Below, piece after piece: positions 15,201 to 23,490 of a stretch of 41,071 bases of DNA. Source of the DNA: Bacteriovoracaceae bacterium (GTDB lineage: Bacteria; Bdellovibrionota; Bacteriovoracia; Bacteriovoracales; Bacteriovoracaceae). Numbering within the stretch: the first letter of the stretch is position 1; the number at the start of each line of letters is the position of its first letter. Where the stretch lies: NCBI GenBank assembly GCA_947446575.1, contig CANFHC010000028.1, forward strand, positions 1 to 41,071. Direction: 5' to 3'. Position numbers and translations under genes: made by a program. The notes beneath the pieces are model-generated. The model was not told the DNA's origin. It did not search any database and saw nothing but the letters and a program-made list of their open reading frames with translations.

Positions 15201-16046
15201 ATGTCATGGGTTAACTTAACAAATCCTGTAGCCTTGTGGTGGATATTTTTAGCAGTAGCAAGTATTGTTAATATCATTGCCTGGAGTTGGACGCGCTATT
15301 ATTTATTTAATAAACAATCCTTTAAAAATTTCAGATTTTACAAACTAGTGCCCGAGAACCTTATTTGGTTTTCAGGATTTTACGTTTTTGGTTGTGCTTA
15401 CAGATCAATTTTTACAAAAGCAGATGTTCAAAAGATTTGCCTCTTTGATACTTGGCTCTCTAGTGTTTTTTTAGGAAGATCTGTCGCAACTATTGCTGAA
15501 TTAGCCTTTGTTGCCCAATGGGCAATTGTGATTCGTTATCTTGCAAAGCATACAGATGACAAAACGATTAAAACGATTTCTTTCTTAATCGTTCCTCTTA
15601 TTTTTGTAGCAGAATGTTTTTCTTGGTTTGCGGTCATAACAACAAATTATTTGGGAAATATGATAGAGGAGTCTCTTTGGACAGTTACTTACTCACTGAT
15701 CTTGATTGCTCTGATAAAATTATGGCCTAAGTTCAAAGGTGCATTTCAATATGCACTTGGGATTTCAATTTTTTGTAATTTTACTTATATTCTTTTTATG
15801 ATTTTTGTAGATGTCCATATGTACTTTATCCGTTGGCAAGAAGACCTCGTTACAAAAAAAGATCATTATGGTTTAATCGATGGTTTAGTGGCCTTGAATA
15901 CTAAATGGATTGTCACTTATGATATTAATAGTTGGAGAAATGAAATCCCTTGGATGAGTTTGTACTTCAGCCTCGCAGTCTTAGTGAGCATTGGGCTATG
16001 TTATGTGCCACTGAAAGCAATAGATCTAAAAAAATATATAAAGTAG
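15201..16046 (+). CDS. Polytopic inner-membrane protein of unknown function
   Basis: A 281-residue protein with about seven hydrophobic segments (for example residues 12-30, 84-110, 140-165, 182-205 and 252-270). I do not recognise the family. Notable polar residues lie in or near membrane segments: VAECFSWFAVITTNYLGNMIEESLW and FVDVHMYFIRWQEDL. It is the last gene of the heme/porin operon, 15 bp after the OprP-like gene, with GGAG about 11 nt before the ATG. Position suggests an inner-membrane partner, perhaps a quinone-linked anchor or transporter for the periplasmic components, but this is inference. Confidence 0.7.
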   Translation: MSWVNLTNPVALWWIFLAVASIVNIIAWSWTRYYLFNKQSFKNFRFYKLVPENLIWFSGFYVFGCAYRSIFTKADVQKICLFDTWLSSVFLGRSVATIAELAFVAQWAIVIRYLAKHTDDKTIKTISFLIVPLIFVAECFSWFAVITTNYLGNMIEESLWTVTYSLILIALIKLWPKFKGAFQYALGISIFCNFTYILFMIFVDVHMYFIRWQEDLVTKKDHYGLIDGLVALNTKWIVTYDINSWRNEIPWMSLYFSLAVLVSIGLCYVPLKAIDLKKYIK

Positions 16047-16086
16047 GTTCAGATTCTCAATTCAATAGTTTATTTTTTCAAATATG

Positions 16087-18270
16087 TTATTTTTTGAAAT
16101 TCCTTTTTGCAACTTGAAGTTTTTGATAACTCTCTATGAGTCGCAAGTGCTTATCGAGACCATCAAGATTAGAATTAGTTTTAGTTAATCCAAAAAATCT
16201 AACTTCGCCTGTCACTGTTGCAACGGCGGTGTTTAAAATTTCAGCTCCAAACATACGAGTCATATTTGGTAAATAGTCTGAAAGCTCAAGCTCTTCATTC
16301 AAAGTAATATCTAATACAGTATTAAGTGCTTGGTAATATCTTCTTCTTTCTGCCGAGTTGTCGTTAAATGTCATAAACATTTCAACTAATTCTTTAGCAT
16401 CTTCAAATTCCTTAAGCGCTAATAAAGTGAGGCATTTTAATTCGCCGATATTGAGTTGGCCCCACACCGTATTTTCATCAAAGGCCACACCGATTAGTTC
16501 TGCAATTTTTGTATAATCATCTATTTCACTTTCATCTAACTTTTTAACTAATTTTTTAAGTGCCTTATCGTCTAGCGAGTGTAGATTTAAAATATCAGAT
16601 CTAAAGGCGATTGATTTATTATGGTTATCCCAAATTAGATCCGTTGATTCATAAATTTCAGAATATCCCGGAACTAGAATTCGACAGGCCTTAACACCTA
16701 ATTCTTCAAAGTCAGCTATATAAACTTCTTTTTCTAATTGTTTTAAAATATTCATTAAATAATTATATTCTTCTTCTGTAGATCCAGAAAAATCCCAAGA
16801 ATGAAATTCATAATCCGATTTTTCACTGAAGAATTTCCATGAAATTACTCCAGTTGAATCTATAAAATGATCGATAATATTATTGTGTTCACAGATAGCA
16901 CTTTGGTTAAAAGTTGGAGGAGTTAAAACATTAAATCCTTCAAAACTTCTTCCTTGAAGAAGCTCGGTTAAGCTTCTCTCAAGTGCCACTTCAAATTTTG
17001 GGTGAGCTCCAAAAGACGCAAAGACCCCGCCATTTTTAGGATTCATCAAAGTTACACACATCACAGGAAATTTTCCGCCTAGTGAAGCGTCTTTGACGAC
17101 AATAGGAAATCCCTCAGACTCTAGTCTTGCAATTGCTTCAACTATATTCGGAAATTGAGCCAAAACACTCTTTGGAACATCTGGAAGAGTAATCTCTTCA
17201 AGAATAATTTGATTTTTTACAGCACGCTCAAAAATTTCTGATAGACACTGCACACGTGCTTCGAATTTTGTATTTCCTGCACTCATTCCGTTACTAACAA
17301 ATAAATTACCTATGAGGTTAACAGGTATATAAACTTGTTTTTTATCAGATTGACGTTCGTAGGGAATGGCACAAATTCCACGTTTTAAATTTCCTGAATT
17401 TGTATCAATTAAATGAGAGGCCTTAAGTTCACCATCTGAATTATAAAGTTCTAATAAATAATCATCCATTAAGTCTTTTGGGAGTGTGTCTTTAGGGCCT
17501 GCTTTAAACCATAATTCATTGGGGTAATGGACAAAATCTCCATTTGCGATTTCTTCACCTAGGTATTGATCGTTGTATAAATAATTATTGCTAATGCGCT
17601 CAAGGTATTCTCCTAAAGCAGAAGCAAGTGCTGCATCTTTTGTAGCCCCTTTTCCATTAGTAAAACACATTGGTGAGTCTGCATCGCGAACGTGGACTGA
17701 CCAAACGTGAGGAACTGGATTTCTCCAAGAAGCAATTTCAATTTTAATTCCAAGGCCCGTAATTATCGCAGTCATATTCGCAATTGTTTCTTCTAAAGAG
17801 CAATCCTTACCTAGAATCATTGTCTTTGTATCAGTCTCGCTGGCATGTTTATATAAGAGACCAGAATCAAGTCCTAAAACATCGGTGATTTCTATCTGAA
17901 AGTCAGGACCTTGTTGAATAACTTTTTTAACTGTACATCTATCAATCGATTTTAAAATTCCTTCGCGGTCGTGCTCAGATATACTTTCTGGCAATTCAAC
18001 TTGAATGTTAAAAATTTGTTTGTATCTATTTTCAGGATCAACAATATTGTTCTGAGTAAGACGAATGTCATCTGTCGGAATATTACGAGCGAGGCAATAG
18101 ACCTTCACAAAATAAGCGGCACACATGGCAGATGAAGCTAAAAAATAATCAAAAGGACCAGGGGCAGTCCCATTGCCTTTGTAACGAATTGGTTGATCGG
18201 CAACTAGGGTATAGTCGTCGAAGTGAGCTTCTACTTTAAGATTTTCTAAAAAACGTACATTTATTTGCAT
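16087..18270 (-). CDS. ycaO: OsmC-YcaO fusion protein
   Basis: A 727-residue cytoplasmic protein with two parts. Residues 1-140 are an OsmC-like domain, with NGTAPGPFDYFLASSAMCAAYF and CTVKKVI supplying the two Cys positions of thiol peroxidases. Residues 150-727 are a YcaO domain of the E. coli type: GKGATKDAALASALGEYLERIS, FEARVQCLSEIFERAVK and FEVALERSLTELLQGRSF, which include the ATP-binding acidic residues. E. coli YcaO helps RimO methylthiolate ribosomal protein S12; no RimO gene is nearby. Fusions of OsmC with YcaO are known in proteobacteria. No good ribosome site precedes the ATG at 18270. It converges on the heme/porin operon. Confidence 0.9.
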   Translation of the reverse strand: MQINVRFLENLKVEAHFDDYTLVADQPIRYKGNGTAPGPFDYFLASSAMCAAYFVKVYCLARNIPTDDIRLTQNNIVDPENRYKQIFNIQVELPESISEHDREGILKSIDRCTVKKVIQQGPDFQIEITDVLGLDSGLLYKHASETDTKTMILGKDCSLEETIANMTAIITGLGIKIEIASWRNPVPHVWSVHVRDADSPMCFTNGKGATKDAALASALGEYLERISNNYLYNDQYLGEEIANGDFVHYPNELWFKAGPKDTLPKDLMDDYLLELYNSDGELKASHLIDTNSGNLKRGICAIPYERQSDKKQVYIPVNLIGNLFVSNGMSAGNTKFEARVQCLSEIFERAVKNQIILEEITLPDVPKSVLAQFPNIVEAIARLESEGFPIVVKDASLGGKFPVMCVTLMNPKNGGVFASFGAHPKFEVALERSLTELLQGRSFEGFNVLTPPTFNQSAICEHNNIIDHFIDSTGVISWKFFSEKSDYEFHSWDFSGSTEEEYNYLMNILKQLEKEVYIADFEELGVKACRILVPGYSEIYESTDLIWDNHNKSIAFRSDILNLHSLDDKALKKLVKKLDESEIDDYTKIAELIGVAFDENTVWGQLNIGELKCLTLLALKEFEDAKELVEMFMTFNDNSAERRRYYQALNTVLDITLNEELELSDYLPNMTRMFGAEILNTAVATVTGEVRFFGLTKTNSNLDGLDKHLRLIESYQKLQVAKRNFKK

Positions 18271-18348
18271 AATATAAAGTTCATATCACCATCGTTATGG
18301 ACATTATAGAGGATTTTCAAAAGCACGGTAAAAAATACATTTTAGTTT

Positions 18349-18370
18349 AAGCTACTATAACTTGTAGCTT
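18349..18370. repeat. Short inverted repeat between ycaO and the esterase
   Basis: AAGCTAC (18349-18355) and GTAGCTT (18364-18370) are exact inverted copies with an 8-nt spacer. It lies downstream of the leftward esterase and about 80 bp upstream of the ycaO start. There is no T-run next to it, so an operator for ycaO is as likely as a terminator. Confidence 0.3.
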
Positions 18371-18464
18371 GTATATTCCAAGCTTCTTAAAGAATTAAGG
18401 AGTCTAATCGATCACATGAAATAAATATTATCAACTCAAGTCTAACTATGAATAAAATAGAAAA

Positions 18465-19457
18465 TTATAATCCAAAGGTTTTAAAGAAATTTATAATTAG
18501 CGCTGAAGCGTCTGGACCTTTTGGGTCATTGTAAGGAAGATTGGCAACACCACCACTCCAAGCGTGTGAGAGGTCGTTGATCATGTAGCGCTCAAAAAGG
18601 ACGACATGTTTGTGATTTGTTGTTGTGTATTTATTGTACCCGTATGTCCCAGCAGAGCCTGGAATAAACTTCACATCTTTTTCTAGAAAATAAGAAGTAT
18701 CTCTCGCACCATTATCTAAATAATCATTTAGAATCTTAAATTCTGATTCTACTTGATAGGCATGAGCAGGACTCATATATGGGCTATTCATTCCGTGAAA
18801 GATAATGATCGGCATCTGAGTTGGACGATTAGTTACGAACATTGAACAGTTGTATCCAGTTTGTGCAGCTGTCGGTGCTGGAACTGAAGGGCCATATAAA
18901 ACAACGTCAGCAAAATCCATTGCTGTTGCACTCGAAAAATATTGAGTTCCATCATGAGAAGCTAATGCTTTAAATCGTTCTGGATAACAGTTACCAAGAA
19001 TATTTACCATAGATGCCCCAGCACTCATTCCGGCCGCGAAGACTCTATCTTTATCAGCATTATATTTTTCAAGAACAACATCAAGCATTTCAATAATAAC
19101 TTGAGTCTCTCCTGAGCGAGTGTTATTAACTGGAAGAACCCAGTTCCAACACTTATAAGGATTGTAAGCTTTGTTTTGTTCAGGAAGTAAGACAATAAAT
19201 TTTTCTTTGTCAGCCCATTGTGTAATTCTTGTCCCTTGGGCAAATTCTGCGGCATCTTGTTCACACCCATGAAGCATAACAACGACTGGAGCTTTCGTAT
19301 TCTTTGCAATTCCTTTTGGAATATAGACTTTGTAATTTCTCGTTCCGAAGATGCCATCATATTTACCACTTTCAAAAACATCTGCAGCTATTACAGTGCT
19401 ACTAAAAGTAAGTGCAAGAAGTGCTGAACTAAGGATAAGCGAAATTTTTGTTTTCAA
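18465..19457 (-). CDS. Secreted PHB-depolymerase-type esterase
   Basis: A 330-residue alpha/beta hydrolase with a signal peptide (cleavage after VIAA). Family motifs: VVVMLHGCEQDAAEFA (oxyanion region), CWNW, AAGMSAGASM with the nucleophile Ser145 in G-x-S-x-G, PIIIFHGMNSPYM, and the C-terminal LSHAWSGG (catalytic His) with NDPKGPDASALIINFF. These define the PHB depolymerase / feruloyl esterase-like family. Such enzymes cut short-chain polyesters or aryl esters outside the cytoplasm. The start is TTG with AGGAG 7 nt upstream. A predator could use it on prey polyhydroxybutyrate, but the substrate is inference. Confidence 0.85.
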   Translation of the reverse strand: MKTKISLILSSALLALTFSSTVIAADVFESGKYDGIFGTRNYKVYIPKGIAKNTKAPVVVMLHGCEQDAAEFAQGTRITQWADKEKFIVLLPEQNKAYNPYKCWNWVLPVNNTRSGETQVIIEMLDVVLEKYNADKDRVFAAGMSAGASMVNILGNCYPERFKALASHDGTQYFSSATAMDFADVVLYGPSVPAPTAAQTGYNCSMFVTNRPTQMPIIIFHGMNSPYMSPAHAYQVESEFKILNDYLDNGARDTSYFLEKDVKFIPGSAGTYGYNKYTTTNHKHVVLFERYMINDLSHAWSGGVANLPYNDPKGPDASALIINFFKTFGL

Positions 19458-19634
19458 AACAAACTCCTGAGCGAGTTAATATTAACCCTAATTGAAAGAT
19501 TTTGGATTCTAAGTGAATTTCACCTAATAGTCGAGAAAATCAGGAGGAAGGTAATTTTTACAGTTATAGATATAGATGGGGACATTAAATAAGGATAATG
19601 CTAATTTTCAAGAAAAATAAACAAAGAGTTTTTT

Positions 19635-20684
19635 ATGAATTGCAAAAATATTTTAAGTGTCATTTTACTATCTGTTTTTATTCAGTTGAATGCAGCATTT
19701 GCAGACGTTGAAAATCTAAGTCTTAAAATGGCACCAGGTCGCATATTATCTTTTCAATTAGTTCGTGCTCAAAATCAAAAACTTCCAACTTTTTTATTTT
19801 TACCTGGCGTTAATAGAAGCTTATTAGCTGAAGATGCAGCATTAGAAACTTTAGCTCAACAAGGTTACGGCATCGCTACAATGAACTTTAGTAACCAGCC
19901 TTTTTCTGTCGATAAATTAGAAAAAAACATTATTCCAGCATTTCGTGCGAAGACTTATAAGTTAGAAGATTTTGGAGTTGAAGTTTCTGCTCTTTCAGAT
20001 GAATTAAAAAAGAATTACGGAGTCAAAACAATTGTTCCTGTTTCAATTTCTTTTAGTTCAGCAGTATCTTCAACGATTTCAAATTTTCCATTAATTATTG
20101 ATGCAGTTCCAATGACTTCTTCAGCAGCCGTTAATCCAGATTTAGAATCCTATAGGGCTTATTTAAAAGCTAGTGAAATTTTCAATCCTATTTTTGGGCC
20201 AGGTATTACGCGTTCTCTATTAGATCAAGCCTATTATAAAAAATGGTCAGATCAAGTTGATAGTATTGTTGATCAGTTCAAATTAAACGTAGACAAAAAA
20301 CCTGATATGATAGAAGGCTACACCGTTTTTAGCCGTGCTTCGGAAGGATACGTTTGGGATCTTAAAAAAACTTCAACTCAAACCCGTAGAATTTTTCTTT
20401 TTGCTAGAAATGATTCAAGTACGCTGCTAAAAAATCAATTAGAACTTTTTTTGAAAGTTTTAGATTCTACTCCTAACGCACTAGCATTTATCGTTAATGA
20501 TTCTGGGCATGTTCTACCAACTGATCAACCTGAGTCATATGCCAATATACTTATGTATTTGGTAAGTAGTGAAATTAAAAATGTATCTGGAATTTTTGAA
20601 GTTCAACCAGGAAACACTAAGCCTAAATTGTATAAAGGAGCAGACGCTCAAAAATATGTTAAGGACTTGATTAATTCTTTATAA
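19635..20684 (+). CDS. Secreted alpha/beta-hydrolase-like protein, altered nucleophile elbow
   Basis: A 349-residue exported protein (signal peptide, cleavage after AFA). The fold hints are LPTFLFLPGVNRSLL for the oxyanion strand, IVPVSISFSSAVSS where a G-x-S-x-G elbow should be, RRIFLFARNDSSTLL for the acid strand and VNDSGHVLPTDQPE with a His at the usual place. The Gly residues around the presumed nucleophile Ser are replaced by Val/Ser and Phe/Ser, so it may be inactive or have a different mechanism. Divergent from the esterase; they share a 177-bp spacer. The C-terminus is 2 bp from the convergent response-regulator gene. Confidence 0.55.
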   Translation: MNCKNILSVILLSVFIQLNAAFADVENLSLKMAPGRILSFQLVRAQNQKLPTFLFLPGVNRSLLAEDAALETLAQQGYGIATMNFSNQPFSVDKLEKNIIPAFRAKTYKLEDFGVEVSALSDELKKNYGVKTIVPVSISFSSAVSSTISNFPLIIDAVPMTSSAAVNPDLESYRAYLKASEIFNPIFGPGITRSLLDQAYYKKWSDQVDSIVDQFKLNVDKKPDMIEGYTVFSRASEGYVWDLKKTSTQTRRIFLFARNDSSTLLKNQLELFLKVLDSTPNALAFIVNDSGHVLPTDQPESYANILMYLVSSEIKNVSGIFEVQPGNTKPKLYKGADAQKYVKDLINSL

Positions 20685-20686
20685 GA

Positions 20687-21064
20687 TTAGTTTACAATAC
20701 TTTTTAGAATATCAAAAAGATCTTCAATTTGAATAGGTTTTCTTAGAACTGCAGCGGTGCGCTCTTCTAAGTCTTGGCGCATGTTTTGTTCTGAAGCAGT
20801 CACTAGAATGACGGGAATTTTCCCTAGTTTTTCATTGGTGTGTTTGCTAATAACTTCTAGAAATTCTCTTCCGTTCATAACAGGCATAAAGAGATCCAAG
20901 ATAATAACATCTGGAGCTTCTAGCTTATTATTTTCTAAGATGATCATTGCTTCAGCACCATCTTGAGTTTCGTAAACTTGATAGCCTTCATCTTCAAGTA
21001 TCATCACCATATTTTCGCGAATATCAATATCATCTTCAACTAATAATATTATTTTTCTACTCAT
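20687..21064 (-). CDS. Single-domain response regulator (CheY-like)
   Basis: A 125-residue receiver domain and nothing else. Conserved residues: acidic pair in LLVEDDID (D11, D12), phosphorylated Asp57 in VIILDLFMPVMNG, Thr/Ser in ILVTASE and Lys in VLRKPI. With no output domain it must act by protein contact, like CheY or Spo0F. The ATG at 21064 follows GGGAGAG by about 7 nt; a longer frame from 21121 adds 19 residues with no receiver content. No partner kinase is adjacent; the histidine kinase at 36753 is one candidate only. Confidence 0.9.
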   Translation of the reverse strand: MSRKIILLVEDDIDIRENMVMILEDEGYQVYETQDGAEAMIILENNKLEAPDVIILDLFMPVMNGREFLEVISKHTNEKLGKIPVILVTASEQNMRQDLEERTAAVLRKPIQIEDLFDILKSIVN

Positions 21065-21251
21065 GTGAGTTGCTCTCCCTTGTCTTGATTTATTATACTT
21101 TCCACTTTTTTCCCTCTCCATCTGCCTCTATTCGTTTCTTCGCAATATGGAGTCCTTATCCTAGACTACTTCTTCTTGTGAGTGGAAACACCCTTTCATA
21201 AGGCATAAAAATACGTTCTAGATCTTTATCTACAAAATGTAATTTTGAATT

Positions 21252-22109
21252 TTAACTGCGCTGAAAAATTGTAAAACCTAAATATTTGTTCATTTCTTTT
21301 AATTTATTATTCTCACTAGCATCAGTAGGCATTGTTTTTAACCAACCCGGTGTTGGTGGTGTTCTTTTTAGTCTAAGGGATTCATCAACAAAATAAGTCG
21401 TTTCTTTTTCTGACCAACCAATATTTCTAAAAAATAGAAACCAATTATTAGGATGGAATAAAAAAGGAGCATTCTTCATTTGTTTTATTCTTTTTGGAGT
21501 TTTTAGGAAATTAAGGATTTCAGGAGAGTAATATTCAGTTACCCAAAAACTAAAATTTTCTTGAGCAAAAAGTGCATTTCCAAGAGAAGAAGTTTCTTCA
21601 TTAGAGAGATAAGGAACAACACCTTCAGTAAGAATTAAGACTTTTTTGGATTCATTAGATATTTTTGAAAAAAATGAATTACGTTCGTCTTTTATGGATA
21701 AATCCATTGCTACTCGCTGTAGTACACATTGGGGAGCGACAAGATTAAGTTTTTCATTTTTTAAATCAATAATGTTTGGAAAATCTACTTCGATCCATCT
21801 AAGATTTGCTGGAAGATTTAAGCGATAGGGACGAGTATCAAGTCCCGCTCCAAGATTGACAATAGTATCTATTCCTTCAGCTATAAGTTTTATGATAAAT
21901 TGATCAATGATACATGTTCGAATGATTACTGACCATGCAGTATACCGAGAGCCTTGTGTTCTATGGGCCAACTGCAATTCGTCACTTCCAACCAATAATT
22001 TGGCATAAGGATCTAAAAAAAGTGCATCTTGTCTTTCGGTCTCTTCGGCGCGGTAAGAAGCTACCCAAAGGGCCGTATCTGTTACGTCATTAATTGAAGC
22101 TTTCGTCAT
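21252..22109 (-). CDS. TIGR00027 family SAM-dependent methyltransferase
   Basis: A 285-residue protein of the leucine-carboxyl-methyltransferase-like TIGR00027 family. The family opening is DVTDTALWVASYRAEET, then FLDPYAKLLVG, the SAM site IVNLGAGLDTRPYRL, WIEVDFPNIIDLKNEKL, VLILTEGVVPYLS. Family members modify carboxyl groups of small molecules or proteins; the substrate is unknown here. I chose ATG 22109 because it gives the usual family N-terminus; a GTG at 22148 would add 13 residues. Neither has a clear ribosome site. It is divergent from the papain-like secreted protein gene. Confidence 0.85.
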   Translation of the reverse strand: MTKASINDVTDTALWVASYRAEETERQDALFLDPYAKLLVGSDELQLAHRTQGSRYTAWSVIIRTCIIDQFIIKLIAEGIDTIVNLGAGLDTRPYRLNLPANLRWIEVDFPNIIDLKNEKLNLVAPQCVLQRVAMDLSIKDERNSFFSKISNESKKVLILTEGVVPYLSNEETSSLGNALFAQENFSFWVTEYYSPEILNFLKTPKRIKQMKNAPFLFHPNNWFLFFRNIGWSEKETTYFVDESLRLKRTPPTPGWLKTMPTDASENNKLKEMNKYLGFTIFQRS

Positions 22110-22214
22110 AGAGGCTAATGTAACATGAATCAGGTATTTTTTATACACTACTCTCGATTTTTCAAATAAAACTATGTTAGATCAGAATATTGTTAAAGCT
22201 TCTGGGGGATTAAA

Positions 22215-23123
22215 ATGTTCAAAAAATCACTGACAATTATGGGCCTTTGTTTATTGTATTCATTAAACACATTCGCGGCCCCAATATCTTTAACTGTAAC
22301 TGAATCTCAATCTGTTGGTAATTTCCCCTTAGGAATTGGCTCAATCGTTAATTTAAAATCTGAAGATAATAAAATTTCTGGTCCTGCCGTCTTTTTGGGT
22401 AGTGCCATTCGCCCAGATGGAACTGCAACTTATCAGATGTACCTCAATAAAAAATCTAATAATGTTTATTATATTGAATCGTCTAATTTTTCTAATACTA
22501 ATCCAAAGCTGCAAAATGTTTTAGATCCTTATGAACAGGCCGGGGGAACTTGCACTGGTTATGCAATGTATGACTTTTTACAGCAAACAAATTTAGCTGG
22601 ATTTCAAGGTAGCGGAGTTTTGTCTCAAACTTTATCTTCAGAAGAAGGAAGAACAAATCTATTAGTAGATTCAATTAATCAGTACTATTTAACAATGCAA
22701 CATAAGTATTCTATCAGTGGTATTTTAAATGGTTATGGAAAAAAATTTGGTTTTACATGTAAAAGTTTTAAAACGGACTCGTATGATAATGCTAAAACTA
22801 AAATTTTAACTCAACTAAAAATGGGATTACCTGTTATAGTCTCATTTAATCTTGGTCCAAAAATGGTTCAAGCTCCATTTAAAATTGAAATGTACGATCA
22901 AAAGAATTCTGAAGTTGACAGCCGATTATGGATTCCTCGCAAAATAGGGGAAAGAAATAGTGGTGGTCATAGTATTGTTGCTGCAGGATCATTTGAATTA
23001 AATAATAAAACATACTTAGTAATGATTGATTCGGATTGGTCTGAGCCACGCATCTGGGATATGGATTCATTCTTAAATCAAAAAACAGCTATCGATGAAG
23101 TTCAGTTTATTTCTTGCAAATAA
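22215..23123 (+). CDS. Secreted papain-like (C39/C1-fold) cysteine peptidase candidate
   Basis: A 302-residue exported protein (signal peptide, cleavage after FAA; ATG after GGGGGA). No exact family is recognised, but the order of residues is that of a papain-fold enzyme: DPYEQAGGTCTGYAMYDFLQ with Cys113 at the start of a helix, SGGHSIVAAGSF with His252, and YLVMIDSDWSEPRIWDMDSF with an acidic residue (D272 or D274). This fits a C39-like or staphopain-like peptidase acting in the periplasm or outside. A stable hairpin follows at 23139-23171. A non-peptidase relative with the same fold is possible. Confidence 0.6.
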   Translation: MFKKSLTIMGLCLLYSLNTFAAPISLTVTESQSVGNFPLGIGSIVNLKSEDNKISGPAVFLGSAIRPDGTATYQMYLNKKSNNVYYIESSNFSNTNPKLQNVLDPYEQAGGTCTGYAMYDFLQQTNLAGFQGSGVLSQTLSSEEGRTNLLVDSINQYYLTMQHKYSISGILNGYGKKFGFTCKSFKTDSYDNAKTKILTQLKMGLPVIVSFNLGPKMVQAPFKIEMYDQKNSEVDSRLWIPRKIGERNSGGHSIVAAGSFELNNKTYLVMIDSDWSEPRIWDMDSFLNQKTAIDEVQFISCK

Positions 23124-23138
23124 ATTGTTTTATATATG

Positions 23139-23171
23139 AAGGGCCTCGAACATATTATGTTCGAGGCCCTT
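23139..23171. terminator. Bidirectional terminator-type hairpin
   Basis: AAGGGCCTCGAACAT (23139-23153) and ATGTTCGAGGCCCTT (23157-23171) form a perfect 15-bp stem with an ATT loop. It lies between the convergent papain-like gene and the 40-residue Lys/Glu-rich ORF, and can serve both. Neither side has a long T-run (TTATTCATTT rightward), so termination may be partial. Confidence 0.7.
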
Positions 23172-23177
23172 ATTCAT

Positions 23178-23300
23178 TTAACGAGAAAGTAATTTGTCTT
23201 GTTCTTCTTTTTTTAATTTCTCTTTTTCTTTTTCTTTTTTCTTGTCCTGCTTTTCTTTTATTGTTAGTTTATGTTTTTCTTTTTCATGCAACTTCGCCAT
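23178..23300 (-). CDS. Lys/Glu-rich 40-residue protein
   Basis: A 40-codon ORF, starting ATG-GCG-AAG-TTG-CAT and ending TCT-CGT-TAA. Almost every residue is Lys, Glu, Gln, Asp or Leu (for example EKQDKKKEKEKEKLKKE), which predicts a single charged helix. Support for it being real: a strong AAGGAGAG 6-7 nt before the ATG, a hairpin terminator immediately downstream, and an own spacer of 190 bp upstream shared with the RCC1-like gene. No known family; binding to nucleic acid or ribosome is only a guess. Confidence 0.6.
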   Translation of the reverse strand: MAKLHEKEKHKLTIKEKQDKKKEKEKEKLKKEEQDKLLSR

Positions 23301-23490
23301 AAATCTCTCCTTCTTTTCTTGGTTAGACCCATTTACTTAATCTATCAAAAAAAAAATATTACAACATTTTGCAGTCATCCATAGAAGAAAACAATATAAC
23401 TTAAGTCATATTTTTCATAACATTTAGGAAATAGACTCGCACCAAGAGGCAACTCTATAATTTTATAGTGTCTTAATTCATGGAGTGATT

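Noticed and set aside
23114-23302. 62-codon + strand ORF after the papain-like gene
   Set aside because: It runs through the terminator hairpin and is the antisense of the Lys/Glu-rich ORF, which explains its Phe/Leu-rich product.
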